Source: Plantago major (Eukaryota > Streptophyta > Magnoliopsida > Lamiales > Plantaginaceae). From it: a stretch of DNA of 64,000 nt. Shown in pieces: positions 31,936 to 42,639 of this stretch. The notes under the pieces were generated by a model, which was not told the DNA's origin, searched no databases, and was given only the letters and a program-made list of their open reading frames with translations. Position numbers and translations under genes: made by a program. The first letter of the stretch is position 1; every line of letters starts with the position of its first letter. The stretch lies in contig CM048839.1 of the NCBI GenBank assembly GCA_026545765.1, positions 87,310,414-87,374,413 of the forward strand. Direction: 5' to 3'.

Positions 31936-33500
31936 TACACGAAGATGCATCAAAATGAAAATCCCTTAATTAAATCAATCGTCAAATAGAATACAAACTA
32001 AACTTTAAACATTCGCTCATATTAAATAAGGATTTATGAGTTTCATTTTTCTAAGTTTGAATTAGCTTAGTAGTTTTCCTTAGTGTATATAATCCACTCC
32101 ATCAACGTCAGGCTATTATACCAAAATGTTTTAACTTTGTAGGTGATGTACACTCAAACTTATTATCATGATAAATATGACTTAAATAAGTATATTATTT
32201 AGTATTTTTCCTGCTTCTTTTATGCTTGGACCATCCTCCATAATTGGTGAAACACCGATTGAAATGTAAAAAAAGAATAAATCAAAAAAAAGAAATATGA
32301 CAAACTAAATTTTCTTTATTAATACAAACTGATAATCAGTCTCGGGCTTGAAGATGGAGGGAAATGATAAATGATTTGTATATAGGTAGGTTTACTGTTT
32401 GATTGAAATAAAAAAAAAAATTGCAATCATTTAAAGACAATGTTCAAAGGGAGTGACGAATCCAGAAGATTTTTTTTTTTTTTTGTTGGGGGTGGGGGGT
32501 GTGGGGATGGGGGGATGGTTAACAAGAAGGGGAAAAAAAATTAAAATAAGATAAATAAAGGAAAAAACAGAACAAAATTTTAGGGGGTCGAAATTTAGAA
32601 AGAAAATTTAGGGGGTGAAAGAGAAGGAAAAAAGTTAAAATAAGATAAAATAAGCAAACAATCATGATTATGCGACTTGAACAACCTCCATCATAAAAAC
32701 TAGCTCCACAACTATTAGGCAAAAAATTGATATCTAAACAATTTGTGATAATCTATTAAGATATCAATAGACACCTATTTGATTTGTCATACACTGCTAC
32801 TACTAATTAAGAGGCGGAGAAAGGTCAAGGCGGGTCGAGTAATCCCCTCGATCCGGCCAACCTTCACCAGTGTACATAGGTACGCCAAATGACAGAGACA
32901 ATTACAAACATTAGACTATCTCCCAAGTTGGTGTGTTGGAGGGTCAGATATATTGATCAGACGACGTCTGATGTGTTGGAGAGTCTGGCATCTTGATCAG
33001 ACGCCAATGAGACGTCTCATGACATCAGACCCATCCCTTATTTATGTTTTTTTTTAATTTTCTCTTTTCCTTTAATCCTCCTCTTTCGTTTTTTTTCCAT
33101 TTTTTTCTTTTTATTTTCTTTCTTCTTTTATTTTGAGTAGTTAGCAATATTTATTTATTCGTTTTCAAATATGTTTAATTTTGTTAAATGAGATATGTAA
33201 AACACCACTTGTAAGATTTAAAATATCAGCGAATATTAATTGATGACACCAATAGAACATAACTCGATAAATTCTCTTTTTAGTCAAAGAGAATTTATAC
33301 ACAATGTAATGCAGCATATAAATATATGACTGATGATAATATCAGGGCAAAAAATCTAATGCTAGAGAAATTTTAACAATTAGTACTATATATTTAGGTA
33401 AATGATTTAAATTATATATTATCCTTCCCATTTGTAAATTTGACGGGACCTTTCATCATATATACCTTCCCTCTGGACAAGAAATTGACATTTTATCTTT
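31715..33500. repeat. Tandem segmental duplication, copy A
   Basis: Runs from inside the solo LTR to the 3' end of an S-protein-homolog remnant. The same series of segments recurs in copy B: GTGAATTCAAGTCC start, CTTTCTGGAGGTTACTCAAC, TACACGAAGATGCATCAAA, TGCTTGGACCATCCTCCATA, the AAGAGGCGGAGAAAGG block and the GTTGGAGGGTC block. Confidence 0.85.
33421..33494 (-). pseudogene. 3' remnant of an S-protein homolog (copy A)
   Basis: Read on the minus strand it matches the last codons of the intact gene at 36560-36985 (segment REGIYDERSRQIYKW), then is cut by the duplication junction at about 33495. It has no start and no signal peptide. Confidence 0.75.
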
Positions 33501-36500
33501 CTGTCATAGTGAATTCAAGTCCTTGTGAAGGGCGAAGTGGATTAGTTGAATGATTACGCCACCTTCAGATACCACTATAAAACTTGTGTTATTTACCTTC
33601 TGCAGTTTATCTTTCAGCAAGCTATTTGTTTATCTTCTAACTACTTTCTGGAGGTTACTCAACACTTATTTAATACTTCCGCTCTCTGATCTTGAAGTAC
33701 CAACCACCGTTTGCTGAGAAAAAGTTGTTAGCCACAAAAAGTTTTTAAGTCTATTCAACCCCCGGGACTTAAACCTTGTCGTCTAAAGGACCAACATACA
33801 CGAAGATGCATCAAAGTGAAAGTCCCTTAAATCAAATGTCACATAGAATACAAACTAAACTTTAAATGTTCGCTTATGTTAAAACACTATAAGGATTCAT
33901 GATGAGTTTCATTATTCTAAGTTTGGATTAGCTTAGTAGTTGTCCTTAGAGTATAATCCACTCCATCAACATCGGTCTATTATGCTAAAATGTTTTAACT
34001 TTGTTGGTGATGTACACTCAAACTTATTATCATGATAAGTATGACTTAAATAAGTATATTATTTAGTATTTTTCCTGCTTCTTTTATGCTTGGACCATCC
34101 TCCATACTTGGAGAAACACCGATTGAAACGTAAAAAAAAAAATCAGAAAAAAGAAATATGATAAACTCAATTTTCTTTATTAATACAAACTGATAATCAG
34201 TCTCGGGCATGAAAAAGGAGAGAAATGATAAATGATTTGTATATAGATAGGTTTACTATTATAAACAGATAGTTGTTATATTTATTAGTATCGAAATTTA
34301 CATCGTTAGGTCGTAAATGTTTGATTGTAATAAAAATAAACTTGCAATCATTTACAAACAATGTTCAAAGGGAGTGGCAAATCTAGAATGATATTGGGGA
34401 TTGGGGATTGGGGGGGGGGGGGGGGGAGGATTTTTTGCCACTTTTGATACGGTAGAACGGCCTTGTACAATTTCAGTACACTACAACAACCACCCTCGAA
34501 ATTTATGTACTCTGATCAAATTTTCCGACTAAATTGACGATGTGGCAGCAAGAGTTCCGAGTTTCCAGCTAAAATACATATATTGACCGTATTTCAGCGA
34601 TTTTGACCAAAAAAACATTATGAGGGCATGTGTTGCAGTTTCGTTCAATCTGAAATATTTTATTTTAAAAAATGTAAAATAATTTTTAAATACAATAAAA
34701 AATTAAATAAAATTATAACAATTAATTTTCCAATTTTTAAAAAATAAAAAATAGTAGTAAAAAAAATGTACTTCTTTCCCCAAATGAATCAATAAGAACC
34801 CTAATTCACTTTCTTCCCCAATTCACTTCCTTCTTCTTCACTATTTCCAATTCACTTCATTCTCAATGCATCACCAATTGAAGTATCAATTGAACAACTC
34901 AAATCATGGAAGAAACAACTCAAATCTTTCTACCTTCTTTTTCAAAATTTTCTAAGCTCACTGAACTTCCATGGCAGGAAGCTTGAGCTTCCTACCATGG
35001 AAGCTCCGGCGGAGCTCCCACCATGGAGCTCCGATCTGAAGCTTCCATGAATCTTCCCGTGGAAGCTTCGACCATGGCAGTAAACTCAACTTGAGCTTCC
35101 GGCCATGGCTTCCATGGAGATGGAGCTTCCATGGAAGATTATTAAAAAAAAAAAGATTAAAAAGTTATAAAATTTTAATTTTTAAAATAATATGGATATG
35201 GAAAGAAAACCAAAAACTTGTTTATTAGTAATATTTATGTATTTAAAAAATAAAAAAAATTTAAAAATCTTTTTTTTAATTTAAAAATATTAATAAATAA
35301 CTTTTATAATTTTTTTTAAATTTATATAATTTTTTTGAAATTTTTAAACTTAGTTTATGTTTTCTTTAATTTACTTTGTCTGAAATTAACCAGAGTGCGA
35401 CACGCGTCCTCACAATGTATTTTTCTTTTCTTTTTTTGTCAAAATCATTGAAAATACGGTCAACATATGTATTTTAGCGGGAAAATCGGAACTCCGGTTG
35501 CCACATAATCAATTTAGTCGGAAAATTGATCGGAGTATATAAATTTCGAGGGTGGTTGTTGTAGTGTATTAAAATTTGACAAGGTCGTTCTACCGTATCA
35601 AAAGTGACACTGTCTTATCATTGTAGTAAACCAAAAATAAAATTTTCCTGGGTTGGGGGTGGGGGGTCGGGGTCAACAAGAAGGGAAAAAAGTAAAAATA
35701 AGATAAAACAAGCAAAAAACAAAATGAAATTTTAGGGGGTCGAAATTTAGAAAGAAAATTTAGGGGGTGAAAGAGAAGGGAAAAAGTTAAAATAAGATAA
35801 AATAAGCAAACAATGGTGATTATGCAACTCAAACAACCTCCATCATAGAAACTAACTCCACAACATTAGGCAAAAATTGATAGCTAAACAATTTGTGCTA
35901 ATCTATTAAGATATCAATAGACATCTAATTTAATTTATCATACACTGCTACTACTAATTAAGAGGCAGAGAAAGGTCGAGTGATCCCCTCTATCCGACCT
36001 ACCTTCACCAGTGTCCAAAGGTACGCCAAATGATAGGGACGCTTACAAACATTAGACTATCTCCCACGTTGGTGTGTTGGAGGGTCTGATATATTGATCA
36101 AACGGTGTCTCATGTGTTGGAGAGTCTGGTATCTTGATCCAAAGCAAATGAGACGTCTCAGGGCACTTCAGACCCGTCTGATCCCTTATTTCTTTTCTTT
36201 TTTAAAAAATTTTCTCTTTTCCTTTAATCCCTTTCTTTCTTTTTTTTTTTTTTCCTTTTTTCTTTTCATTTTCTTTCTTCTTTTATTTTGTATAGTTACC
36301 AATATTTATTTATTCCTTTTCAAATATCTTTAATTTTGTTAAATGTATATATAAAACACCACTTGTAAGATTTAAAATATCAGCAAATATTAATTGATTA
36401 CACCAATAGACCATAACTCGATAAATTCTCTTTTTAGTCAGTGAGAATTTATACACAACGTAATGCAGTATATAAATATATAACTGATAATAATGTCAGG

Positions 36501-36640
36501 GCAAAAATCATAATGCCAGAGAAATTTTAACAATTATATATCTAGGTAAATGATTTCAATTATATATTATCCCATTTGTAAATTTGACGGGACCTTTCAT
36601 CATATATGCCTTCCCTCTGGACAACAAACTGACATTTTTC
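33501..36640. repeat. Tandem segmental duplication, copy B, with long-TIR insertion
   Basis: Begins with GTCATAGTGAATTCAAGTCC and follows copy A in order, but is interrupted by a 1.17-kb inverted-repeat element (34439-35606) absent from copy A. It keeps a fuller SIRE-like LTR end (...AAAGGACCAACA at 33803) than copy A. It leads into the intact S-protein homolog. Confidence 0.85.
34439..35606. mobile_element. Long-terminal-inverted-repeat non-autonomous element (MULE-MITE-like)
   Basis: The ends are inverted copies of about 190-240 bp starting CACTTTTGATACGGTAGAAC; within each arm lies CACTACAACAACCACCCTCG. The centre holds a CCATGG-rich array (34965-35135). There is no reading frame of note. 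Copy A of the flanking duplication lacks it, proving insertion after duplication. No clean target duplication was found, so the superfamily (Mutator-like by TIR length, or CACTA by the inner CACTACAACAA) is open. The RNA would form a near-complete hairpin. Confidence 0.75.
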
Positions 36641-36985
36641 TCCGTCGCAATAAGGATACCAGCCCGACCTAAAAGCATCAAAGCTTTTGTGCTTTGAACC
36701 CCAACAAAGGTGACAAAAGAATATCGTCGTACCAATAAATCTGTCGCAAAAGCTCCAATGATATTTGGCATTGGACTTAAGGGTATGATTGCCCAAGTCA
36801 TCATCTCCAGATTTACAATGCAATGTTAGCAACGGAGATTTTTGGGGGAGACGATTGATGATATTAACGACAATTTTGCCAGTCCAGAAACAACTATGCC
36901 GTCCTCCTGTTGGAATAACCACGAGGAAGAGAATAAGAGAATTGAGTAAGAATTTGTTCATTTTACTTGCTATGATCAAACTCAT
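36560..36985 (-). CDS. S-protein homolog (plant self-incompatibility S1 family)
   Basis: Small secreted protein of the family (PF05938) that includes the poppy S-determinant; most members have unknown roles. 141 aa, intronless, as usual. N-terminal hydrophobic segment FLLNSLILFLVVIP is a signal peptide; the second Met (36961, MNKFLLN) may be the true start because it begins a standard signal sequence. Family motifs follow in order: NIINRLPQKSPLLTLHCKSG, DDDLGNHTL, YHWSFC, GTTIFFCHLCWGSKHKSFD, CDGEKCQFVVQREGIYD. The cysteines expected for disulfides are present. A 3' fragment of a sister copy lies at 33421-33494. Expression cannot be judged; no strong TATA box is seen. Confidence 0.92.
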   Translation of the reverse strand: MSLIIASKMNKFLLNSLILFLVVIPTGGRHSCFWTGKIVVNIINRLPQKSPLLTLHCKSGDDDLGNHTLKSNAKYHWSFCDRFIGTTIFFCHLCWGSKHKSFDAFRSGWYPYCDGEKCQFVVQREGIYDERSRQIYKWDNI

Positions 36986-37042
36986 GATGATTTGGTCAGG
37001 TTATATTAATATGTTTGGAATTTTTTTTCTTGCAAGTTTTTA

Positions 37043-37244
37043 AAGAAAATCAAAATTAATTATATTGCCCCAAATTGTCTTGCTATGTAATCTTTCGCTG
37101 GACAAGAATGAGATTTTTTTGCTATGTAATCTTTCCGTGGGTGGGCAGGAGGAATAACATGATTTTTGCTAATTTTTGTTTACTAAATCAAGCAACAAGT
37201 AAAGCATTAAAGTATATTAAACCAGTTGTGTGTTATAGAGTAAA
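37043..37244. other. Upstream region of the S-protein homolog
   Basis: AT-rich, no gene seen. TGCTATGTAATCTTTC-type sequence occurs twice (37081 and 37119), a minor local duplication. Confidence 0.4.
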
Positions 37245-37860
37245 CTAGTACTAACCCGTGGCGATGCCACGGTATAGTTATTTTTATAATAAATAGAAAG
37301 TGACAACAAAATAAATTAATCGAGAATATAAGACTTGCAAACAACGTTGGCCGTTGTGTCAGTGGTAGTCCTTCATTCAATACTATATGACCTAGTCTAT
37401 TTTTATGGTAAATATAAAAAGTGTAAAATACGACTCATCATAACGAATTTTCTTTGAAAGGGCTAGGATCCAAACCGAATCTGTTCAGGACCTGACGGGT
37501 TGATAACTTTATTTTATATCGGATCCTCTACTTGTACCTGGCCCGTTAATTAACAACTGATACATGTTATTTTGAAAATATTGTATCCCTCGAACTCGAA
37601 CAAAATAAAATAAAAAAGTCTATAACGCAGTTAATTGGGTTGGCTCCCAACAACCCCGTGGTGGTATGTGGTCCCCCACCACACACATAAAAATTATTCC
37701 CTCTGTCCCGAATTCAACTCCCCGGATTCCATTTTGAAACGTCCCAATTTCAACTTCTCATCCCTTAAATGGAAAATCTCCCCCCCCCCCCAACCACTTT
37801 ATTCACCCTCTATCATACTTTTTCAAGATCTCTCCTACTTATGCAAGATAAAGTTCGTTT
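37245..37860 (-). mobile_element. Helitron 3' end, copy 1
   Basis: On the minus strand the segment ends with the hairpin CCGTGGCATCGCCACGG (plus-strand 37256-37272) followed by GTTAGTACTAG and a T, the Helitron signature of a 3' hairpin, CTRR end and insertion before T. About 600 bp of it is repeated at 38785-39330. A Stowaway-like end (CCCTCTGTCCCGAATTCAA, near 37700) is embedded in it. Confidence 0.7.
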
Positions 37861-37929
37861 ACGCCTCGAAACCAACCCGAAATTGATTGTTTACACAACG
37901 ACAAAATAAAATGATATATATTTGTTGTT

Positions 37930-38784
37930 CATTATTAAATGAACAACATATATAGGGAACTGCCTACGCTGGAATCTAATTGGAAATTTCGTAACATCTG
38001 AAGGTGTCAACACCATGCGAGGGATAAGTACCTTTTGTCCCACATTCTTTCCAGCTATCATCTTTGCCTCTATGACATGCTTCCCGATTGCAGTCACAAT
38101 CAATCTTGTGCCATTACAGAGTTCGGCAGACTGGTCGATGTTCCTCAAAAGCATTATTAGACAACCAACTTTAAGTCGAATGAGATGGTTTGGTATAACT
38201 GATGCCCTAATAGTATTAATGAATTCGACTGAATATACATCTTCTCTATTAACGATTTCATCCTCATCAGGACATATGTTGTCACTACTCATGAACTCGA
38301 CCGAATCTCCAGGTAACAGTGACATGATGTAGTCATTAATCTCATGGACTATCTCATTAGTCGGTGCAAGAATTGCCCTGTCCTGGAAATATAGACCATC
38401 ACCAACATGGTCCATGAGTGAAGGATATGTGCTACTGACCATGGCAGCAATCGGATCTGGTGCATCACGAATAAGGATATCTTCAGGCAACTTGAAACAG
38501 ACCTCGCCAACATTTGTCGCGCCTACTTGCCCATCTCCAATGCGTAGCAACCATTCGGCAAATTCCCTTGTACTGTCAATCTCGGTGGGTGAGCTGCCAG
38601 CCTTGCCAAAATATAAAATTATTAAATAATGTGTTTGGTCAATATAATTTTTTATCTTTTTAGAAATTGAGCAAACGTGCGTAATAATTACATAAGTGCT
38701 CATACCTGAAGGCGCATGTTCTTGGTTAACTTCAAAACACGACATGAACTCCACAGTTTTTTCGATGAGCATAGGTTAAATTTT
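37930..38784 (-). pseudogene. Helitron helicase C-terminal fragment
   Basis: Part of the RepHel protein that would drive rolling-circle transposition. Exon 38784-38706 encodes LWSSCRVLKLTKNMRLQ; an intron with GTATG donor and AAG acceptor (38705-38602) follows; exon 38601 downward continues in frame with AGSSPTEIDSTREFAEWLL, RDAPDPIAAMVSSTYPSL, DRAILAPTNEIVHEINDY, VGCLIMLLRNIDQSAELCNG, TRLIVTAIGKHVIEAKMIAG and FQRRQFPI. After RRQFPI the expected helicase end (NKSQGQT region) is replaced by AT-rich palindromic DNA. The N-terminal part is cut by the second Helitron 3' end at 38785. Confidence 0.85.
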
Positions 38785-39330
38785 CTAGTACTATCCCGTG
38801 GCAATGCCACGGTATAGTTAATTTTAATAATAAATAGAAAGGGATCGACAAAATAAATTAATCGAGAAAATAAAACTTGCAAACAACGTTGACCGTTGTA
38901 TCGGTGGTAGTCCTTCATCCAATACTATATGACATAGTCTATTTTTATGGTAACTATAGAAATTGTAAAATACGACTCATCATGATGGATTTGCTTTGAA
39001 AGGGGTAGGATCCAAGCCAAACCCGTTCAACACCCGACGGGTTGATAACATTATATCGGATCCTCTACCTATATATGACCCGTTAATTAGCAACTTATAC
39101 ATGTTACTTTAAAAAAAACAGTATCCCTCAAACTCGAGCCAAATAAAATAAAAAGCCTATAACGCAGTTTACAGGGTTGACTCCCAACATCCCCGAGGTA
39201 GTATGTGGTCCCCCACCACACAAATAAGAATTACTCCCTCTGTCCCGAATTCAATTTCCGCATTCCATTTTGAGACGCCTCAATTTCAACTTCACATCAA
39301 AATCTATCTACTACTTTATTCACCCTCTAT
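38785..39330 (-). mobile_element. Helitron 3' end, copy 2
   Basis: Same family as copy 1: hairpin CCGTGGCATTGCCACGG on the minus strand (38796-38812) and CTAG terminus at 38785. It abuts the helicase exon, so one Helitron appears to have inserted into another. The body is closely similar to 37245-37860. Confidence 0.65.
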
Positions 39331-39453
39331 CATACTTTTTCAAAATCTCTCCTATTTTATTCAATCTATTTCATACTATTTATCCTACTTTACTCACTCT
39401 TCTCTTAACATTTGTGACCGGGCCCGTAGAAAGTTTAATCGGGATGGAGGGAG
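39234..39453. mobile_element. Stowaway MITE (220 bp)
   Basis: Ends CTCCCTCTGTCCCGAATT and, reverse complemented at right, CTCCCTCCATCCCGATT, flanked by TA at 39232-39233 and 39454-39455. A left half of a similar MITE is at about 37697-37790 in the sister Helitron segment. Confidence 0.85.
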
Positions 39454-39455
39454 TA

Positions 39456-39889
39456 TTATTTTACAAACATAATTTCACATGTTACGGTAGTTTCTCGGCA
39501 ACCACCCCACACCCCCTTCTCCGAAAAATGTACTTTTCACTAACTTAACCATAAAATGTTGATGTTCGGGTCTTGTTTTACGAAGGTATGTAACGGGTTC
39601 GAGTATATGCATAACCCGGACCTGAAACTTTATTATTTCGAACGGGTTTAAATTCGGGTTGTATGGAACCCGACCCGTTCAAAAGTAAAATGACGGAACA
39701 CCCGTGTAGTAAGATATAGACTGATATGACCTCAACAGTGTATTCGACTTTTGATAATTGTCATAACTTAGTAAATATGTGTAGAAAAATGTATGTGTGG
39801 AATCTATAATAGGAATTGTTTATCATATATGTACATATTATGTGAAATTTAATATCTTATTGTATATGATCCGCTTCTAAACCAAAATA
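39456..39889. other. Intergenic, degenerate CGGGTT-rich segment
   Basis: No gene. CGGGTTCG- and ACCCG-type motifs recur at 39565-39710, a pattern also present in diverged form at 37480-37530 and 39030-39080. Confidence 0.4.
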
Positions 39890-41330
39890 GTTGTGAATTC
39901 AGTTCATGAGTTAAAATTATAGTATTATTCGTAAAGTTGAGTTCCAAGGTTGCAAATATAAAATTCTTTGAGTTGGTTCACACTCCGAATTGAGTTCCAA
40001 ATTTGGAATCCTTTTTTCGAGCATTTTACCACAAAACGTGGTTTACTATTCAAATTAAAGTTTAATTTCAAGCTGTAATTATCTCATTTTCAAAGTTGGT
40101 TTATACATCGAATTTAGTTGTCAAATTCAAATTACGTACCCCATTCTTAGAGAATATTTCCATACATTGTGGTTTGCCCTTTCAATAGAGTCCTAAAGTT
40201 GTAATTACCTTATTATTAGAGTTGGTCTGAGTTCCAAATGTGCAACTAACTATTCCAAATAATGAGCTTTACCTTTCAATATAGTCTCCAAGTTATAATT
40301 ATCACATTTTTGTAGTTGGTTTGCTCGTCAATTTGAGTTTTCAAGTTAGATTGACCACATTTTTATAGTTGAGTTTATGCTACCAATTGAGTCGAGTCCA
40401 CAAGTTGGACGTACCATTTCTTTGAATAAGTTCTTCATATAGCATGGTTTAGTCTCCAAATGTAGTCCCCAAATTGTAATTATAACAATCTTAGAGCTTG
40501 TTTACCTCTCGACTTGACTTCTCAAATGAAATTATCATATTCTTAGAGTATTTTACCACATAAAGTGGCTTACGTTTCTAATATAGTTTTATGTTTAAAT
40601 GATTTCAATCGTAGAATATTTTTACCATTCGAACAAAATTCCTAATTTGGAATTATCTCATTGTTAGATTATTTTCAAATAGCATGGATCATCCTTGCAT
40701 TAGAGTTCCCAAGTTGAATTATATATTATTCTTATAGTTGTTTTGCCCTTCAAATGGAGTTCTCAATTAATAATTAGTTCATTCTTAAAGATGAGATTAA
40801 CCTTTGAATTGAATTTTCAAGTTAAAATTATCTCATTGTTAAAATGTGTTTACCCTTTGAATTGAGTTCCTGAGGAATTTATGTATTTCTTTCAATAATT
40901 TTTTCATATAGTGTGGTTTACTATTCAAATAGAGTTATCAAGTTGGATTTATCCCTTTTTAAGAGTTGCTTTTAACTTCAAATTGAGTTTTCAAATTGCA
41001 ATGATCCCATTCTTAGAATTTTGTTTGCTTTCACGTTGAGCTCCCACGTTGAGTTTACTTTCGAATTAAGTTCCTGTGCTTGAATCATCCTTCATTAGAG
41101 TATTTTTTCCATATAATGTGGTTTATTATCCGAATAGAGTTTTCAAGTTTTAATTATCTCATTTTTATAGTTTATTTGATCTTGGAATTGAGTTCCCACG
41201 TTCGAATTATCTCATTCATAAAGTTGAATTTTACTTTTCGAGTTGAGTTTCCAAGTTTGGATTATCCCATTCATAATGTTCGTTTACGCCTCGAATTGAG
41301 TTCATAAATTGAAATTATCTCTTACTTAGC
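39890..41330. repeat. Degenerate minisatellite, unit about 125 bp with two half-units
   Basis: Phrases of the type GAATTGAGTTCCCAAGTTG, AATTATCTCATTCTTAGAG, TTGGTTTACCCTTCGAATTG and ATAGTGTGGTTTACTATTCAA recur throughout 1.4 kb. AGTTGGT occurs at 39970, 40094 and 40220, a spacing of about 125 bp in the best-preserved part; later units are irregular. Short open frames here are by-products of the repeat. Confidence 0.8.
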
Positions 41331-41586
41331 CATATCAGATTTTTCAAAACCGACCCCTGCTAAATGGTCTTTTGTTTAGATTAGTACTCACAGTTCAAAC
41401 AATTACAAATGATTCCAAATTTATAATGCAACAGACCTAAAAAAGTCAAAGATTATCTAATTTTATAATGATTTTTTCTATTTTAACTTTTCTTTTAGTC
41501 TTCTCCTATAATTTCAACATTCAACACTTTTTTCTATTTTATGCTACTCAAATATTCAAAACTTTTTTTTTCAATTTATATCTTAT

Positions 41587-42000
41587 AATTGGTGTCTATG
41601 GATTCGTTTCGTCGCGATGAATCCAAAAACATGTTCAAAATATTTTTCGAAGTTTTGCAGATAAAGTTATATGGGATTTAATAAAAACTACATATGTAGT
41701 GAACATACTAAAAATATAAATAGTGAAAGTTATAAGGTGCATTGCATTGTCAAAAATAAAATGTTCCATGACTTATTTGTCAAATTTAGAATTTACACAA
41801 CCAATAGATCTCATTTAACAATTTGATTTTTTATTTTAATATATAAATAATTTATTTAATTAATAAAAATATATAAGATGGGTGTCTATGGATTCGTCTT
41901 GTCGCCGTGAATCTAAATATATGTTCAAAATATTTTTCTGAGTTTTACAGATAAAGTTATATGTGATTTAATAAAAACTATGTATACAGTTAACATACAA
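41587..42000. repeat. Direct duplication in AT-rich DNA
   Basis: A segment of about 140 bp starting GGTGTCTATGGATTCG at 41590 recurs at 41881, about 291 bp downstream, with roughly 85-90% identity. Non-coding. Confidence 0.8.
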
Positions 42001-42639
42001 AAAAAATATATATATACTTCTAAATTACTATTTTCTTTTTTATTTAATTTTGTGAATAAAGCTCAATAAAATTCAAAGGGATATGCCACATAAGATTTTG
42101 CACACGTGGCATGCCTCTTTATTGAGATATGTCACAACTTTTATTATATATTTAGATTACCCAACAATATGTTGGAACATTGGTTTCAACGGCTAATTCG
42201 TGTTACGAATTACTGAGCGATTGGGCGACTCTAAGAATTCTTGGCATGGATTCACCTAAGATTAGGGTATTTTCACAACTAAGTGGTATATCATAAATCA
42301 TAAGTAATTAGGTTTAAGCCCTAAGGTCATATTTATACTGGCTACCTGACAAAGTATTCCAGGTAGTCCAGAGTTCTAAAGGAAATAAAATAACGAAAAG
42401 ATATGCAGGATTGAAATAAGAGATCTTAAGAAATCTACTTGCCTTATCACGTATAGAAAATCTAACGATTGTCTAATCTCTCTAGATCTCTGGCAAAAAG
42501 AATATCCTAACAAAATAATCACAAAGTCTTAGGAAAGACCAACTTATTAGAGAGACCAAAAAGACGGACTGATTTTCTCAATTTACCACACTTCCAATCA
42601 ATTTCACGCGTTATTGAGCAGATCCATTTCAAACAAAAT
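42001..42639. other. Intergenic, no gene seen
   Basis: AT-rich. A segment at about 42580-42655 (TTTACCACACTTCCAATCAA onward) is repeated at 42727-42840 with an insertion, indicating a local duplication at the edge of the next repeat field. Confidence 0.4.

Noticed and set aside
36556-36804. Second minus-strand protein overlapping the S-protein homolog
   Set aside because: Shadow frame without family motifs; the other frame matches the whole S1 family.
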